Notes: generated by a model from the sequence alone, not told the origin. A DNA stretch of 64,000 nucleotides from Streptomyces sp. ITFR-16 (GCF_031844705.1 NZ_CP134609.1:7502001-7566000), one strand, 5' to 3'; positions 1-7,920 are shown, numbered from the stretch's first letter. Translations and numbers: made by a program.

Positions 1-441
1 GCCCTGGACGTCACGGAGGACAAGCTCGACCTGGCCCGCGAGGTCGGCGCCCACGAGACCGTGCTGTCCGACGCGCACGCGGCGGACCGGATCCGTGAAC
101 TCACCGGCGGCATCGGCGCCCAGGTCGTCCTGGACTTCGTCGGAGCGCCGCCGACCGTCGCCACGGCCGGCGCGGCGGCCGCCATCGACTCCGACGTCAC
201 GATCGTCGGCATCGGCGGCGGAGCACTGCCGGTGGGCTTCGGCTCCCTGCCGTTCAACACCACGGTCACCGCCCCCTACTGGGGCTCGCGCTCCGAACTG
301 GCCGAGGTGCTCGACCTGGCCCGCGCGGGCGCGGTCGCGGTCCACGTCGAGACATACACGCTGGACGAGGCGCCCCTCGCGTACGAACGGCTGCACGACG
401 GCAGGATCAACGGCCGGGCCGTCATCCTCCCCCAGGGCTGA
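1..441 (+). CDS. Zinc-type NAD(P)-dependent alcohol dehydrogenase, C-terminal part (cut by window edge)
   Basis: The frame is open from base 1 with no start in the window, so only the last 146 residues are visible. They match the second half of a medium-chain dehydrogenase/reductase: the end of the Rossmann cofactor domain (DVTEDKLDLAREVGA, then GAQVVLDFVGA), a glycine-rich VGIGGG strand, the conserved YWGSRSEL segment, and a tail ending YERLHDGRINGRAVILP, typical of zinc alcohol dehydrogenases. The catalytic zinc ligands lie upstream, outside the window, so substrate cannot be judged. It would act in the cytosol as an alcohol/aldehyde oxidoreductase. Confidence 0.88.
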   Translation, partial: ALDVTEDKLDLAREVGAHETVLSDAHAADRIRELTGGIGAQVVLDFVGAPPTVATAGAAAAIDSDVTIVGIGGGALPVGFGSLPFNTTVTAPYWGSRSELAEVLDLARAGAVAVHVETYTLDEAPLAYERLHDGRINGRAVILPQG

Positions 442-551
442 CCCGCCCGGGGCACCCCGCCCACGCTGCGGGCCGGCGCACTCCGCGCCGGCCCGCAGCG
501 TCGTACGCACGTGCGTTGCGCACCCCCGGGGCCGGCGGGGAGACTGCCCGG

Positions 552-866
552 ATGGGATTCCTCGCGCTGATGACGCTGCCCGGCCTGGTGATCGGGCTGA
601 CCGTCACCGCCTTCCTCGACCAGCTGCTGCTGCGCGCGGGACGGGCAGGGCTGCTGCCGTGGCGCAACAGCGCCCGGCAGGGCCAGATCTCGGCGACCGG
701 CTTCGAGCAGCTGCACGCGACGTTCTCGCCCGGCAAGCAGAGCGAGCTCAAGGAGCGGCAGAGCGCCCTGCTGCTGCGCGACGACGAGGAGGACGGAGCA
801 CCGCCCCACCGCTCCACCGTCGACCTCGACGGCGGTCTCGCCGTCATCCGCGTGCCCAGGCCGTGA
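552..866 (+). CDS. Small membrane-anchored DUF6191-like protein
   Basis: 104 residues. The N-terminus (MGFLALMTLPGLVIGLTV) is a hydrophobic segment able to act as a membrane anchor. It is followed by a basic, polar cytosolic part containing LPWRNSARQGQISATGFEQL and a conserved SPGKQSELKERQSALLLRDDEEDGAPP stretch. I recognise this layout from a widespread Streptomyces family (DUF6191). Function is unknown. The ATG at 552 is preferred over an upstream in-frame ATG at 516 because the hydrophobic segment starts there. It stands alone between the dehydrogenase and the ABC-F gene. Confidence 0.72.
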   Translation: MGFLALMTLPGLVIGLTVTAFLDQLLLRAGRAGLLPWRNSARQGQISATGFEQLHATFSPGKQSELKERQSALLLRDDEEDGAPPHRSTVDLDGGLAVIRVPRP

Positions 867-929
867 CCGGCGCCCGGGGGCGGAGACCACCACGGAGAAA
901 ACCACCTGAGGGACGGGCACCCCGCTCGT

Positions 930-935
930 TACGCT
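930..935 (+). promoter_or_regulatory. -10 box for the ABC-F leader transcript
   Basis: TACGCT lies 7 bases before the mini-ORF ATG at 943, a typical leaderless spacing in Streptomyces. No convincing -35 hexamer is seen upstream, so this rests on one hexamer and its position. Confidence 0.35.
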
Positions 936-942
936 GACCGGC

Positions 943-969
943 ATGGGTGCGTACTACTTCTTCCGCTGA
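943..969 (+). CDS. Putative 8-residue leader peptide (MGAYYFFR) upstream of the ABC-F gene
   Basis: A complete mini-ORF, ATG to TGA, reads MGAYYFFR, with four consecutive aromatic codons before the stop. A TACGCT hexamer at 930-935 would place transcription start at or just before the ATG, so the peptide would be translated leaderless. The stop codon overlaps the left arm of an inverted repeat (968-975 with 1037-1044). This is the architecture of ribosome-stalling leaders of inducible antibiotic resistance genes. The ORF is seen in the sequence; its translation and role are inferred. Confidence 0.5.
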   Translation: MGAYYFFR

Positions 970-1058
970 TTCCGGCCACAGCCGCCGCCGCGTGACCCGC
1001 CGGGTCCTCGCGCACGCCGCTGTCCCCTCGGACCGTCCGGAATCCCCGCCCGCCGGGG
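968..1058 (+). promoter_or_regulatory. Candidate attenuator structure between leader peptide and ABC-F gene
   Basis: Perfect 8-bp arms GATTCCGG (968-975) and CCGGAATC (1037-1044) enclose a smaller hairpin GACCC-GCC-GGGTC (994-1006). A further hairpin CCCCG-CCCGC-CGGGG (1044-1058) shares its first base with the right arm of the long stem, so the two could compete. No U-tract follows, so control could act by Rho-dependent or translational attenuation rather than a classical terminator. Confidence 0.45.
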
Positions 1059-1079
1059 CACGCACCCAGGAAGTCACCC

Positions 1080-2723
1080 ATGCCCGTCCCGCACGACCAC
1101 GCCCAGCTGACCCTCAAGGACGTCTCCAAGGCGTACGGGGACCGCGCCGTCCTCGATCAGGTGTCGCTCACCGTCCGCCCCGGAGACCACGTCGGAGTCA
1201 TCGGCGAGAACGGCTCCGGGAAGTCCACCCTCCTGCGGCTGATGGCCGGTGCCGAGGCACCGGACAGCGGCGAGATCACCGTCCGCTTCCCCCGCGGCAC
1301 CGGCTACCTCTCCCAGACCCTCGCCCTCGACCCCGCCCGCACCGTCCAGGACGCCGTCGACGCGGCCCTCGCCGGCCTGCGCGCACTCGAACGGCGAATC
1401 CGCGCCGCCGAGAGCGCCCTCGCCGAACCCGGCGGCGCCGACGACAGCCTGCTCGCCGCGTACGGCGACCTGCTGACGGAGTACGAGGAACGCGGCGGCT
1501 ACCGTGCCGACGCCCGCGTCGACGCGGCACTTCACGGCCTCGGACTCGCCCGGCTCTCCCGGGGACGGGCGCTCGGCACCCTCTCCGGCGGCGAACAGTC
1601 CCGGCTGGCCCTCGCCTGCGTCCTCGCCTCCGCCCCCGAACTGCTCCTCCTCGACGAACCGACCAACCACCTCGACCAGCGCGCCGTCACCTGGCTGGAG
1701 GACCACCTGCGCGCCCATGACGGCACCCTCGTCGTCATCACCCACGACCGGGCCTTCCTGGAACGGACCACCAGCGTCATCGTCGAGGTCGACCGCGACC
1801 TGCGCGGCGTCGTCCGGTACGGGGACGGCTGGGAGGGCTACCGCACGGCACGGGCGGCCGAACGCCGCCGCCGGGTGCGGGAGCACCAGGAGTGGCGGGA
1901 CGAGGTGGCCCGTACCGAGGAGCTGGTGAACGGCGCGGGCCGACGCCTCGCCGCCACCGGCAAGGACCCCGGGGAGGGCTGGGGCAAGCACCGCCGCTCG
2001 CACGAGGCGAAGCTGTCCGGGCAGGTCACCGCTGCCAGGACGCGGCTGGAGGCGCTGCACAGGTCACCCGTGCCCGCCCCGCCCCCGCCGCTGCGGTTCT
2101 CCGCCGAACTCGCCCTCGCCACCGGCCGCGACACGCCACCCGGGCCCCTCGTCGAGCTGGAGTCGGTCGCGGTGGCCGGCCGGCTGGACCTGCCCGCGCT
2201 CCGGGTGGAGCCGGGGCAGCGGCTGCTCGTCACCGGGCCCAACGGCGCCGGGAAGTCGACCCTCCTGAGGGTCCTGGCCGGGGACCTCGCCCCCGACGCG
2301 GGGACGGTGCGCCGCCGGGCCAGGACCGGCTATCTCCCGCAGGAGCTTCCGGCCCGGCCGACCCGCCGCACCCTGCTGGCGACCTTCGCGGCCGGACGGC
2401 CCGGCCACGCCGAGGAGTACACAGATCTGCTCCTGGCGCTCGGCCTCTTCCGCCCGGAGGACCTGTCCGTCCCGGTCGCCGCGCTCTCCGCGGGGCAGCA
2501 GCGGCGGCTGGCGCTCGCCCGGCTGGTCACCCGCCCCGCCGATCTGCTGGTCCTGGACGAGCCGACCAACCACATCGCCCTGGCCCTGGTCGAGGAGCTG
2601 GAAGCGGCGCTCGCGGCGTACGAAGGGGCCGTCGTGGTGGTCTCGCACGACCGCAGCTTCCGTGGCCGCTTCACCGGCGACCGCCTCGAACTCCACGCGG
2701 GCAGGCCGGTCGCCCCGGTCTGA
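1080..2723 (+). CDS. ABC-F family ATP-binding protein (ribosome-associated, resistance-type)
   Basis: 547 residues with two ABC ATPase domains in one chain and no membrane segment, the hallmark of ABC-F translation factors. Domain 1 has Walker A GENGSGKST (residues about 42-50), signature LSGGEQSRLALA and Walker B LLLLDEPTNH. Domain 2 has GPNGAGKST, signature LSAGQQRRLALARL and LLVLDEPTNH. The charged linker between them (about 240-330) is the P-site tRNA interaction motif region that reaches the peptidyl-transferase centre. ABC-F proteins bind the ribosomal E site and displace antibiotics or rescue stalled ribosomes. AGGAAG at 1068-1073 is the ribosome binding site. The leader peptide and hairpins upstream suggest antibiotic-inducible expression. 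Confidence 0.93.
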   Translation: MPVPHDHAQLTLKDVSKAYGDRAVLDQVSLTVRPGDHVGVIGENGSGKSTLLRLMAGAEAPDSGEITVRFPRGTGYLSQTLALDPARTVQDAVDAALAGLRALERRIRAAESALAEPGGADDSLLAAYGDLLTEYEERGGYRADARVDAALHGLGLARLSRGRALGTLSGGEQSRLALACVLASAPELLLLDEPTNHLDQRAVTWLEDHLRAHDGTLVVITHDRAFLERTTSVIVEVDRDLRGVVRYGDGWEGYRTARAAERRRRVREHQEWRDEVARTEELVNGAGRRLAATGKDPGEGWGKHRRSHEAKLSGQVTAARTRLEALHRSPVPAPPPPLRFSAELALATGRDTPPGPLVELESVAVAGRLDLPALRVEPGQRLLVTGPNGAGKSTLLRVLAGDLAPDAGTVRRRARTGYLPQELPARPTRRTLLATFAAGRPGHAEEYTDLLLALGLFRPEDLSVPVAALSAGQQRRLALARLVTRPADLLVLDEPTNHIALALVEELEAALAAYEGAVVVVSHDRSFRGRFTGDRLELHAGRPVAPV

Positions 2724-2725
2724 CC

Positions 2726-3208
2726 TCAGCCCTGCGCCAGATGGTCGCGCAGCCGGTCCAGGAAGACCCGCTGCCCCTTGACGAGCCGCTCGGCCGCGAC
2801 CTCCGGTGTGCACCAGGCGAACCGGTCGATCTCCGGGAACTCCCGCAGCACACCGGACCCGCGCGGCCACTCCATCGTGAACGTCCCCGGCACGGCCGCC
2901 GCCGGATCCACGTCCGCCTCCACGGCCCACACCGTCACGGTCTTGCCGCCGGACTGACGGGCCTCGCCCAGCGCCACCCACGCCCCCTCCGGGACGGGAT
3001 GGCCGAACTCCTCCTCGAACTCCCGCCGCGCCGCCGCCCCGGCCTCCTCCTCCGGGCCGTACTCACCCTTGGGGACCGACCACGCCGCACTCTCGCGGCG
3101 AGCCCAGAACGGCCCGCCCATGTGCCCGATGAAGACCTCGAAGCCGGGGGAGCGGTCACGGAACAGGAGGAGACCGGCGCTGCGCCGGGGAGCCGTCTGG
3201 GATGCCAT
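2726..3208 (-). CDS. NUDIX hydrolase
   Basis: 160 residues. The Nudix box is clear: GEYGPEEEAGAAARREFEEEFGH fits Gx5Ex7REUxEExGU, the Mg2+-binding and catalytic helix. The N-terminus (SAGLLLFRDR) and the HMGGPFWARR segment resemble the Streptomyces group acting on nucleoside diphosphate-linked substrates; the actual substrate is unknown. The start is the ATG at 3208 (MASQTAPRRSAG); an upstream in-frame start at 3244 would add a proline-rich stretch unlike the family. It ends 2 bp from the convergent ABC-F stop, with no room for a shared terminator. Confidence 0.88.
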   Translation of the reverse strand: MASQTAPRRSAGLLLFRDRSPGFEVFIGHMGGPFWARRESAAWSVPKGEYGPEEEAGAAARREFEEEFGHPVPEGAWVALGEARQSGGKTVTVWAVEADVDPAAAVPGTFTMEWPRGSGVLREFPEIDRFAWCTPEVAAERLVKGQRVFLDRLRDHLAQG

Positions 3209-3264
3209 GCCGTCAAGTGTGGGCGCCGGGACGGGCACCGGCACCCAACGACAGGCCCGTTCCG

Positions 3265-3675
3265 CTAGACCTTGCGGTAGTCGTACGCCTCCGACGCGGC
3301 GGCCGCGACCGCGTCGAGGTCGCCCCCGGCCGACGCCGTGACCACCGCGGCCACCGCGCCCTCCACGAACGGGGCGTCCACCAGGCGTGCCCCGTCGGGG
3401 AGTTCGTCGCCCTCGGCGAGCATCGCCTTGACCGTGAGCACCGCGCTGCCCAGATCGACGAGCACGGCGACGCCCGCCCCGCCGTCCACCTCGCGGGCCG
3501 CCCGCGCGATGAGCTCCGCGCTGGTGCCGAGCCCGCCCGCCGGCGTGCCTCCGGCCGCCGCCACCGGGGCCGTGGCACCGCCCGCCGCGAGCCCCCTCGC
3601 CAGCTCGGCGACCGCCTCGGCCACCGGCCCGCTGTGCGAGACCAGCACGATCCCGACCTGCCCGTCCGCGCTCAC
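3265..3675 (-). CDS. dhaM: PTS-dependent dihydroxyacetone kinase, phosphotransferase subunit DhaM
   Basis: 136 residues forming a single EIIA-mannose-like domain. The motif GIVLVSHSGPVAEAV carries the phospho-accepting His (residue 14). NGGAGVAVLVDLGSA-type loops follow. DhaM receives phosphate from HPr and re-phosphorylates ADP bound in DhaL. Unlike the E. coli protein it lacks fused HPr and EI-like domains, which is the usual Gram-positive form. It is the last gene of dhaK-dhaL-dhaM; its start overlaps the dhaL stop by 4 bp, indicating translational coupling. Confidence 0.93.
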   Translation of the reverse strand: MSADGQVGIVLVSHSGPVAEAVAELARGLAAGGATAPVAAAGGTPAGGLGTSAELIARAAREVDGGAGVAVLVDLGSAVLTVKAMLAEGDELPDGARLVDAPFVEGAVAAVVTASAGGDLDAVAAAASEAYDYRKV

Positions 3676-4286
3676 GCGTCGCCCCCGTCCGAGGCCGCCG
3701 TCTCCGCGAGCGCCTCGATCAGCAGCGCCGACGAGGCGGCGCCCGGATCCTGGTGGCCGATGCTCCGCTCACCCAGGTAGCTCGCCCGGCCCTTGCGCGC
3801 CTGGAGGGGCACCGTCGCCACCGCCCCGGCCCTGGCCGCCTCCCGCCCCGCGTCGAACGACGTCCCGAGCGCTTCGGCCGCCGGCAGCAGGGCGTCCAGC
3901 ATCGTCTTGTCACCGGCCTGCGCCCCGCCCAGCTGGGCCACCGCGGCGACGCCCGCCCCGAGCGCCTGCGCCAGCTCCCCGGGGGTGACGGCGGCACCGT
4001 CGCCCAGCGCCTTGCCCGTACGCCGCAGCAGCGTCCCGTACAGCGGCCCGGACGCTCCGCCGACCGTCGAGATCAACTGCCGTCCGGCGAGCATCAGTAC
4101 GGCCCCCGGCGTCTGCGGCGGCTCCTTCTCCAGGGCCGCCGACACCGCGGCGAATCCGCGCTGCAGATTGCTGCCGTGGTCGGCGTCGCCGATCGCGGAG
4201 TCCAGTTCGGTCAGATGCGCCGCCTCACGGTCGACCAGGGCGGCGGTCGCGGTCATCCAGCGGTGGAAGAAATCGGCGTCGAGCAC
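3672..4286 (-). CDS. dhaL: Dihydroxyacetone kinase ADP-binding subunit DhaL
   Basis: 204 residues. The start is GTG at 4286 (VLDADFFHRW) preceded by GAGGAG; a longer in-frame start at 4334 adds an unlike tail. The nucleotide-site motif ELDSAIGDADHGSNLQRGF supplies the Asp residues that hold Mg-ADP, and GGASGPLYGTLL plus GDKTMLDAL are further DhaL signatures. DhaL transfers phosphate from its tightly bound ADP/ATP to dihydroxyacetone on DhaK, and is recharged by DhaM. It lies 54 bp downstream of dhaK. Confidence 0.93.
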   Translation of the reverse strand: MLDADFFHRWMTATAALVDREAAHLTELDSAIGDADHGSNLQRGFAAVSAALEKEPPQTPGAVLMLAGRQLISTVGGASGPLYGTLLRRTGKALGDGAAVTPGELAQALGAGVAAVAQLGGAQAGDKTMLDALLPAAEALGTSFDAGREAARAGAVATVPLQARKGRASYLGERSIGHQDPGAASSALLIEALAETAASDGGDA

Positions 4287-4340
4287 ATGCTCTCCTCGGT
4301 CGGGTGAATGCGGACGCGTGCCCGTACGGGACACGGAAGG

Positions 4341-5327
4341 TCAGCGGCCCCAGCGCAGGGCGGGCGTCTGCACCGGGGCGTCCCAGAGCCGCACCAGCTC
4401 CTCGTCCACCTGGCAGAGCGTCACCGAGGCGCCCGCCATGTCGAGCGAGGTCACATAGTTCCCCACGAGCGTACGAGCCACGACCACGCCCCGCTCGGAG
4501 AGCACCCGCTGCACCTCCGCGTTGAACCCGTACAGCTCCAGCAGGGGCGTCGCGCCCATGCCGTTGACGAGGGCGAGCACCGGCCCGTGCGGCCGCAGGT
4601 CCTCCAGCACCGCGTCCACCGCGAAGTCGGCGATCTCCCGCGCGGTCATCATCGCGCGCCGCTCCCGGCCCGGCTCGCCGTGGATGCCCACGCCGAGTTC
4701 CAGCTCGCCGGGCGGCAGATCGAAGGTGGGGGAGCCCTTGGCGGGCGTGGTGACCGAGGTCAGCGCCACCCCGAAGCTCCGCGAGGCCTCGTTGACCTGC
4801 CGGGCGAGCGCCGCCACCCGGTCCAGGGGCGCGCCCTCCTCGGCCGCAGCCCCGGCGATCTTCTCGACGAACAGGGTCGCCCCCGTGCCCCGCCGCCCGG
4901 CCGTGTAGAGGCTGTCGGTCACCGCCACGTCGTCGTTGACGAGCACCTGGGCGACCCGCACGCCCTCCTCGTCGGCGAGTTCGGCGGCCATCTCGAAGTT
5001 GAGCACGTCACCGGTGTAGTTCTTGACGACGAACAGCACGCCCTCACCGCTGTCCACGGCGGCGGCGGCCCGCACCATCTGGTCCGGCACGGGCGAGGTG
5101 AACACCTCGCCCGGACAGGCGGCCGACAGCATGCCGGGCCCGACGAACCCGGCGTGCAGCGGCTCGTGCCCGGACCCGCCGCCGGAGACCAGGGCGACCT
5201 TTCCGGCCACCGGCGCGTCACGCCGTACGACGACACGGTTCTCGACGTCCACGGTCAGCTCGGGATGGGCGGCGGCCATGCCGCGCAGCCCGTCGGCGAC
5301 CACGGTTTCGGGGACGTTGATCAGCAT
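4341..5327 (-). CDS. dhaK: Dihydroxyacetone kinase substrate-binding subunit DhaK
   Basis: 328 residues, the normal length for DhaK. The ATG at 5327 (MLINVPETVV) is the family start, although the frame is open further upstream. GGGSGHEPLHAGFVG and VKNYTGDVLNFEMA are diagnostic. GVGIHGEPGRERR holds the His that forms a hemiaminal with dihydroxyacetone. With DhaL and DhaM it converts dihydroxyacetone to dihydroxyacetone phosphate at the expense of phosphoenolpyruvate, feeding glycolysis. An 18-bp palindrome 73 bp upstream may be the operon's operator. Confidence 0.95.
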   Translation of the reverse strand: MLINVPETVVADGLRGMAAAHPELTVDVENRVVVRRDAPVAGKVALVSGGGSGHEPLHAGFVGPGMLSAACPGEVFTSPVPDQMVRAAAAVDSGEGVLFVVKNYTGDVLNFEMAAELADEEGVRVAQVLVNDDVAVTDSLYTAGRRGTGATLFVEKIAGAAAEEGAPLDRVAALARQVNEASRSFGVALTSVTTPAKGSPTFDLPPGELELGVGIHGEPGRERRAMMTAREIADFAVDAVLEDLRPHGPVLALVNGMGATPLLELYGFNAEVQRVLSERGVVVARTLVGNYVTSLDMAGASVTLCQVDEELVRLWDAPVQTPALRWGR

Positions 5328-5399
5328 GCGCAACGGGATCTCCCAGGAGAAGTCGCTCGCCGGACGCGCCTGCGGCCGGCCGGGCGATGCGGGACGACG

Positions 5400-5417
5400 A
5401 CGGTGGACCTCCACCGT
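5400..5417. promoter_or_regulatory. 18-bp inverted repeat between dhaK and the divergent MFS gene
   Basis: ACGGTGGA-CC-TCCACCGT has perfect 8-bp arms with a 2-bp centre. It sits in the 205-bp divergent intergenic region, 73 bp from the dhaK start and 116 bp from the MFS start. The symmetry and position suggest a repressor operator for one or both transcripts. The binding protein is not identifiable from this window. Confidence 0.5.
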
Positions 5418-5532
5418 AAAACGTTCGAGGCCCTGTGCGAAGAACCGCACCCGCCCGTCAGGAAAAGCGCGCGACCTCCGCCGCCGTGCCGCATACCGTC
5501 GGGGCTTCGGCCGGAACGGGGAGGGCACGGCG

Positions 5533-6813
5533 GTGGGCGCACAGGAGCGGTCGGGGCGACGGGCGAGGACGGTGGCAGGGGGAGACGCCCCGTCCTCGCT
5601 GTGGCGCGATCGCGACTACCGGGTGTTCCTGGGGGTGCAGACCCTGTCCGCCCTCGGGGACTCCTTCTCGTACGTGGCGATCCCGCTCCTGGTGCTGCAC
5701 AGCACGGGGTCGGTGGTCCAGATGGGTGCCGTCACCGGGCTCACGGGCGTCTCCTCGATCGTCACGGGTCTGTTCGCCGGTGTGATCGCCGACCGGGTCG
5801 ACCGCAGACGGCTCCTGATGGCCGCCGACGGCGTGCGCTGTCTGCTCTACGCGCTCATCCCGCTGGTCTGGCTCTTCGCCGCGCCGATGTGGCTGATCTA
5901 CACCGTCGTGCCGGTGGTCGGCGCCTTCGCCATGCTCTTCCAGGTCACCTATGTGACCGTGGTCCCGGCCCTGGTGGGGCCGGACCGGATCGCCCGGGCC
6001 AATGGGCACCTCTTCGCCACCTACGCGGCGGCCGGGGTCGCGGGCCCGGCGCTCGCGGGATTCGTGGCGGGAGCCGCCGGACCGGCCGCCGCCGTCGGGA
6101 TCGACTCCCTGAGCTTCGCGGTCTCGGCCGTCGGCCTGCTGTTCGTCAGGGTGCGCGCAAAGCCGGGCGGCGACGCCGTCCGCGCCGAACGCGGCACGGT
6201 GGGGCGGGAGTTCCTGGCGGGGGCGCGGTTCCTGTGGGAGCACCCGGTGCTCCGTCCGCTGACCCTGCTCCTCTCCCTGCTGACCTTCCTCACCTACGGT
6301 CTGACCGACCTGGTCGTCTATCTGCTGAAGCACGACCTCGGCCGCCCCGACACCACCGTCGGCTATGTGCTGGCGGCCGGCACGGCGGGCACGTTCGTCG
6401 CCTCCACCATGGTCGCCCGGGTCCGTGAGCGACTGGGGTTCGGAGCGAGCTGGATCGGCGCCTCCGCCCTGGCCGGAGTGGCCGTCACCTTCCTGGGGCT
6501 CGCGCGGAGTGTTCCGGTCGTCGCCGTCCTGATGACGGTCAACCTCATGTGCAACGGTGTCGCCGGCATCTCGTCCATGTCGCTGCGTCAGGAGGTGACC
6601 CCCGGCCATCTGCTGGGACGGGTCACCTCCACGTTCTGGACCGTCCACTCGGCCCTGGGACCGCTGGGCGCGGCCGCCGCCACGGCCGCCGCGGCCGGGT
6701 TCGGGGCCCCCGCGGTCTTCGTCGGCATCGGGGCCGCCGGGGTCCTGACCGCGCTCGCGGGCACGGTGACCGGCATCGGGAGACGCGCGGGAGGCGGGGC
6801 GGCGGCCGGATGA
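5533..6813 (+). CDS. MFS transporter, DHA3 (macrolide/tetracycline efflux) type
   Basis: 426 residues with about 12 hydrophobic segments. After a short cytosolic head (LWRDRDYRVFLGVQTLSALGDSF), the loop between helices 2 and 3 carries GVIADRVDRRRLLMAADG, the DHA3-type version of motif A. The N-terminal start of helix 1 with FLGVQTLSALGDS is typical of the MefA/TetV-like group. Probable role: proton-driven drug or metabolite export; substrate unknown. The GTG at 5533 is chosen because GGGGAGGG lies at 5518-5525; a later GTG near 5570 is possible, and the long upstream open frame is a shadow of dhaK. Confidence 0.85.
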   Translation: MGAQERSGRRARTVAGGDAPSSLWRDRDYRVFLGVQTLSALGDSFSYVAIPLLVLHSTGSVVQMGAVTGLTGVSSIVTGLFAGVIADRVDRRRLLMAADGVRCLLYALIPLVWLFAAPMWLIYTVVPVVGAFAMLFQVTYVTVVPALVGPDRIARANGHLFATYAAAGVAGPALAGFVAGAAGPAAAVGIDSLSFAVSAVGLLFVRVRAKPGGDAVRAERGTVGREFLAGARFLWEHPVLRPLTLLLSLLTFLTYGLTDLVVYLLKHDLGRPDTTVGYVLAAGTAGTFVASTMVARVRERLGFGASWIGASALAGVAVTFLGLARSVPVVAVLMTVNLMCNGVAGISSMSLRQEVTPGHLLGRVTSTFWTVHSALGPLGAAAATAAAAGFGAPAVFVGIGAAGVLTALAGTVTGIGRRAGGGAAAG

Positions 6814-6896
6814 GACGGCGTGACCCGGGCGGCCGGGCTACGCTGGCGGGCACCCCACCGGACCCCTCCCCATTCTTCGCGGACAGGTGATTGGTT

Positions 6897-7442
6897 GTGC
6901 TGCACATCGCGTTCCTGCGCGGGCTGAACGTACCGGGCCGTTCGGTGAGGATGGAGCGTCTGCGCGCTCTGTTCACGGAGCTGGGATTCGACTCCGTACG
7001 CAGCTACATCCAGAGCGGGAACGTCTTCTTCGAGTCCGACGAGACCGACCGGGGCGTCCTGGCCGCCCGGATCCGCGACCACCTCGGGAAGGCGCTCGGC
7101 TACGAGGTCGCGGTGTGTCTGCGCACCGTCGCCGAACTGAAGGCGCTGATCGCGCTCGACCCGTTCGCGGACGTCGAGGTCACCGACGACATGCGGTGCT
7201 GCGTGGTCTTCACGACCGAGCGGATCGATCCGGACCTGGCCCTGCCGATGCTGTCCCCGAAGAAGGACATCGAGATCATCGGCAGCACGGAGTACGACGC
7301 CTTCGTCGTCTGGTACCTGATCAACGGCAGGGCACCGGCCGCCAAGGGCTTCCAGGAACGCGTCCTGGGCCACGACGCGACCACCCGCTTCTTCCACACC
7401 GTCAAGAAGATCCTGGCGGCGGCCGAGGAGGGCGCGGCCTGA
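6897..7442 (+). CDS. DUF1697 domain protein
   Basis: 181 residues. The opening HIAFLRGLNVPGRSVRMERLRALF and the segment YIQSGNVFFES are the DUF1697 signature, and FFHTVKKILAAAEE is the usual end. The fold is a small alpha/beta domain with no agreed biochemical role. The GTG at 6897 has AGG at 6885-6887; a TTG at 6891 is an alternative that adds two residues. It follows the MFS gene by 83 bp on the same strand, and its end nearly touches the convergent MerR/TOBE gene. Confidence 0.85.
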   Translation: MLHIAFLRGLNVPGRSVRMERLRALFTELGFDSVRSYIQSGNVFFESDETDRGVLAARIRDHLGKALGYEVAVCLRTVAELKALIALDPFADVEVTDDMRCCVVFTTERIDPDLALPMLSPKKDIEIIGSTEYDAFVVWYLINGRAPAAKGFQERVLGHDATTRFFHTVKKILAAAEEGAA

Positions 7443-7458
7443 CGGTCAGGTGCGAAGG

Positions 7459-7854
7459 TCAGGTGCGGTCGATGTGCACGCTCGTCGACTTCACCCGCGC
7501 GGTGGCCTGCACCCCGACCTCCAGACCGAGTTCCTCGACGGCCTCCCGCGTCAGCAGGGAGACCAGCCGGTGCGGGCCGGCCTGGATCTCGACCTGGGCC
7601 GCCACGTCACCGAGCTTGACCGCGGTGACGATGCCGGCGAAGGCGTTGCGCGCGGAGGTGTAGGAGGCGTCCTCCTCACCGGCGCCGCTCTGGGCGACCT
7701 CGACGGAGAACGCGGCCAGGTCGCGGCCGTCGATGAGGCGGCGTCCGCCCTCCTCGCGGTGGGTCGCGACGCGGCCCGCGTCCGCCCAGCGCCGTGCGGT
7801 GTCGGGGCTGACGCCCAGAAGACGGGCGGCCTGCCCGATGGTGTAGGACTGCAT
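7459..7854 (-). CDS. MerR-type helix-turn-helix protein with TOBE (molybdate/molybdopterin-binding) domain
   Basis: 131 residues. Residues 4-40 form a MerR/excisionase-type winged HTH (YTIGQAARLLGVSPDTARRWADAGRV, with the wing EEGGRRLIDG). Residues 67-131 (SARNAFAGIVTAVKLGDVAAQVEIQAG, then LTREAVEELGL) are a TOBE/Mop domain that binds molybdate or a similar oxyanion. The pairing suggests a ligand-responsive regulator of molybdenum use, but no molybdate transporter is nearby. A molybdenum enzyme does occur at 31.6 kb. GCATAT-type repeats just upstream could be its operator. Confidence 0.85.
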   Translation of the reverse strand: MQSYTIGQAARLLGVSPDTARRWADAGRVATHREEGGRRLIDGRDLAAFSVEVAQSGAGEEDASYTSARNAFAGIVTAVKLGDVAAQVEIQAGPHRLVSLLTREAVEELGLEVGVQATARVKSTSVHIDRT

Positions 7855-7881
7855 GAGCCGCACCTTAGGCACTCCAGCCTG

Positions 7882-7920
7882 GCATATGCAAGGCCATTCG
7901 GCATATTTCCTGGTGTATGC
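7882..7920. promoter_or_regulatory. GCATAT-type repeats upstream of the MerR/TOBE gene
   Basis: GCATATGC (7882-7889, palindromic), GCATAT (7901-7906) and TGTATGC (7914-7920) cluster in a locally AT-rich stretch 28-66 bp before the regulator's start. Such clusters next to a MerR-like gene are plausible autoregulatory sites. No experiment or consensus is available to confirm this. Confidence 0.4.

Noticed and set aside
5023..5532. Possible N-terminal extension of the DHA3 MFS transporter
   Set aside because: The frame is open but Arg/Pro-rich and antisense to dhaK; the transmembrane core and a good ribosome binding site support the GTG at 5533.
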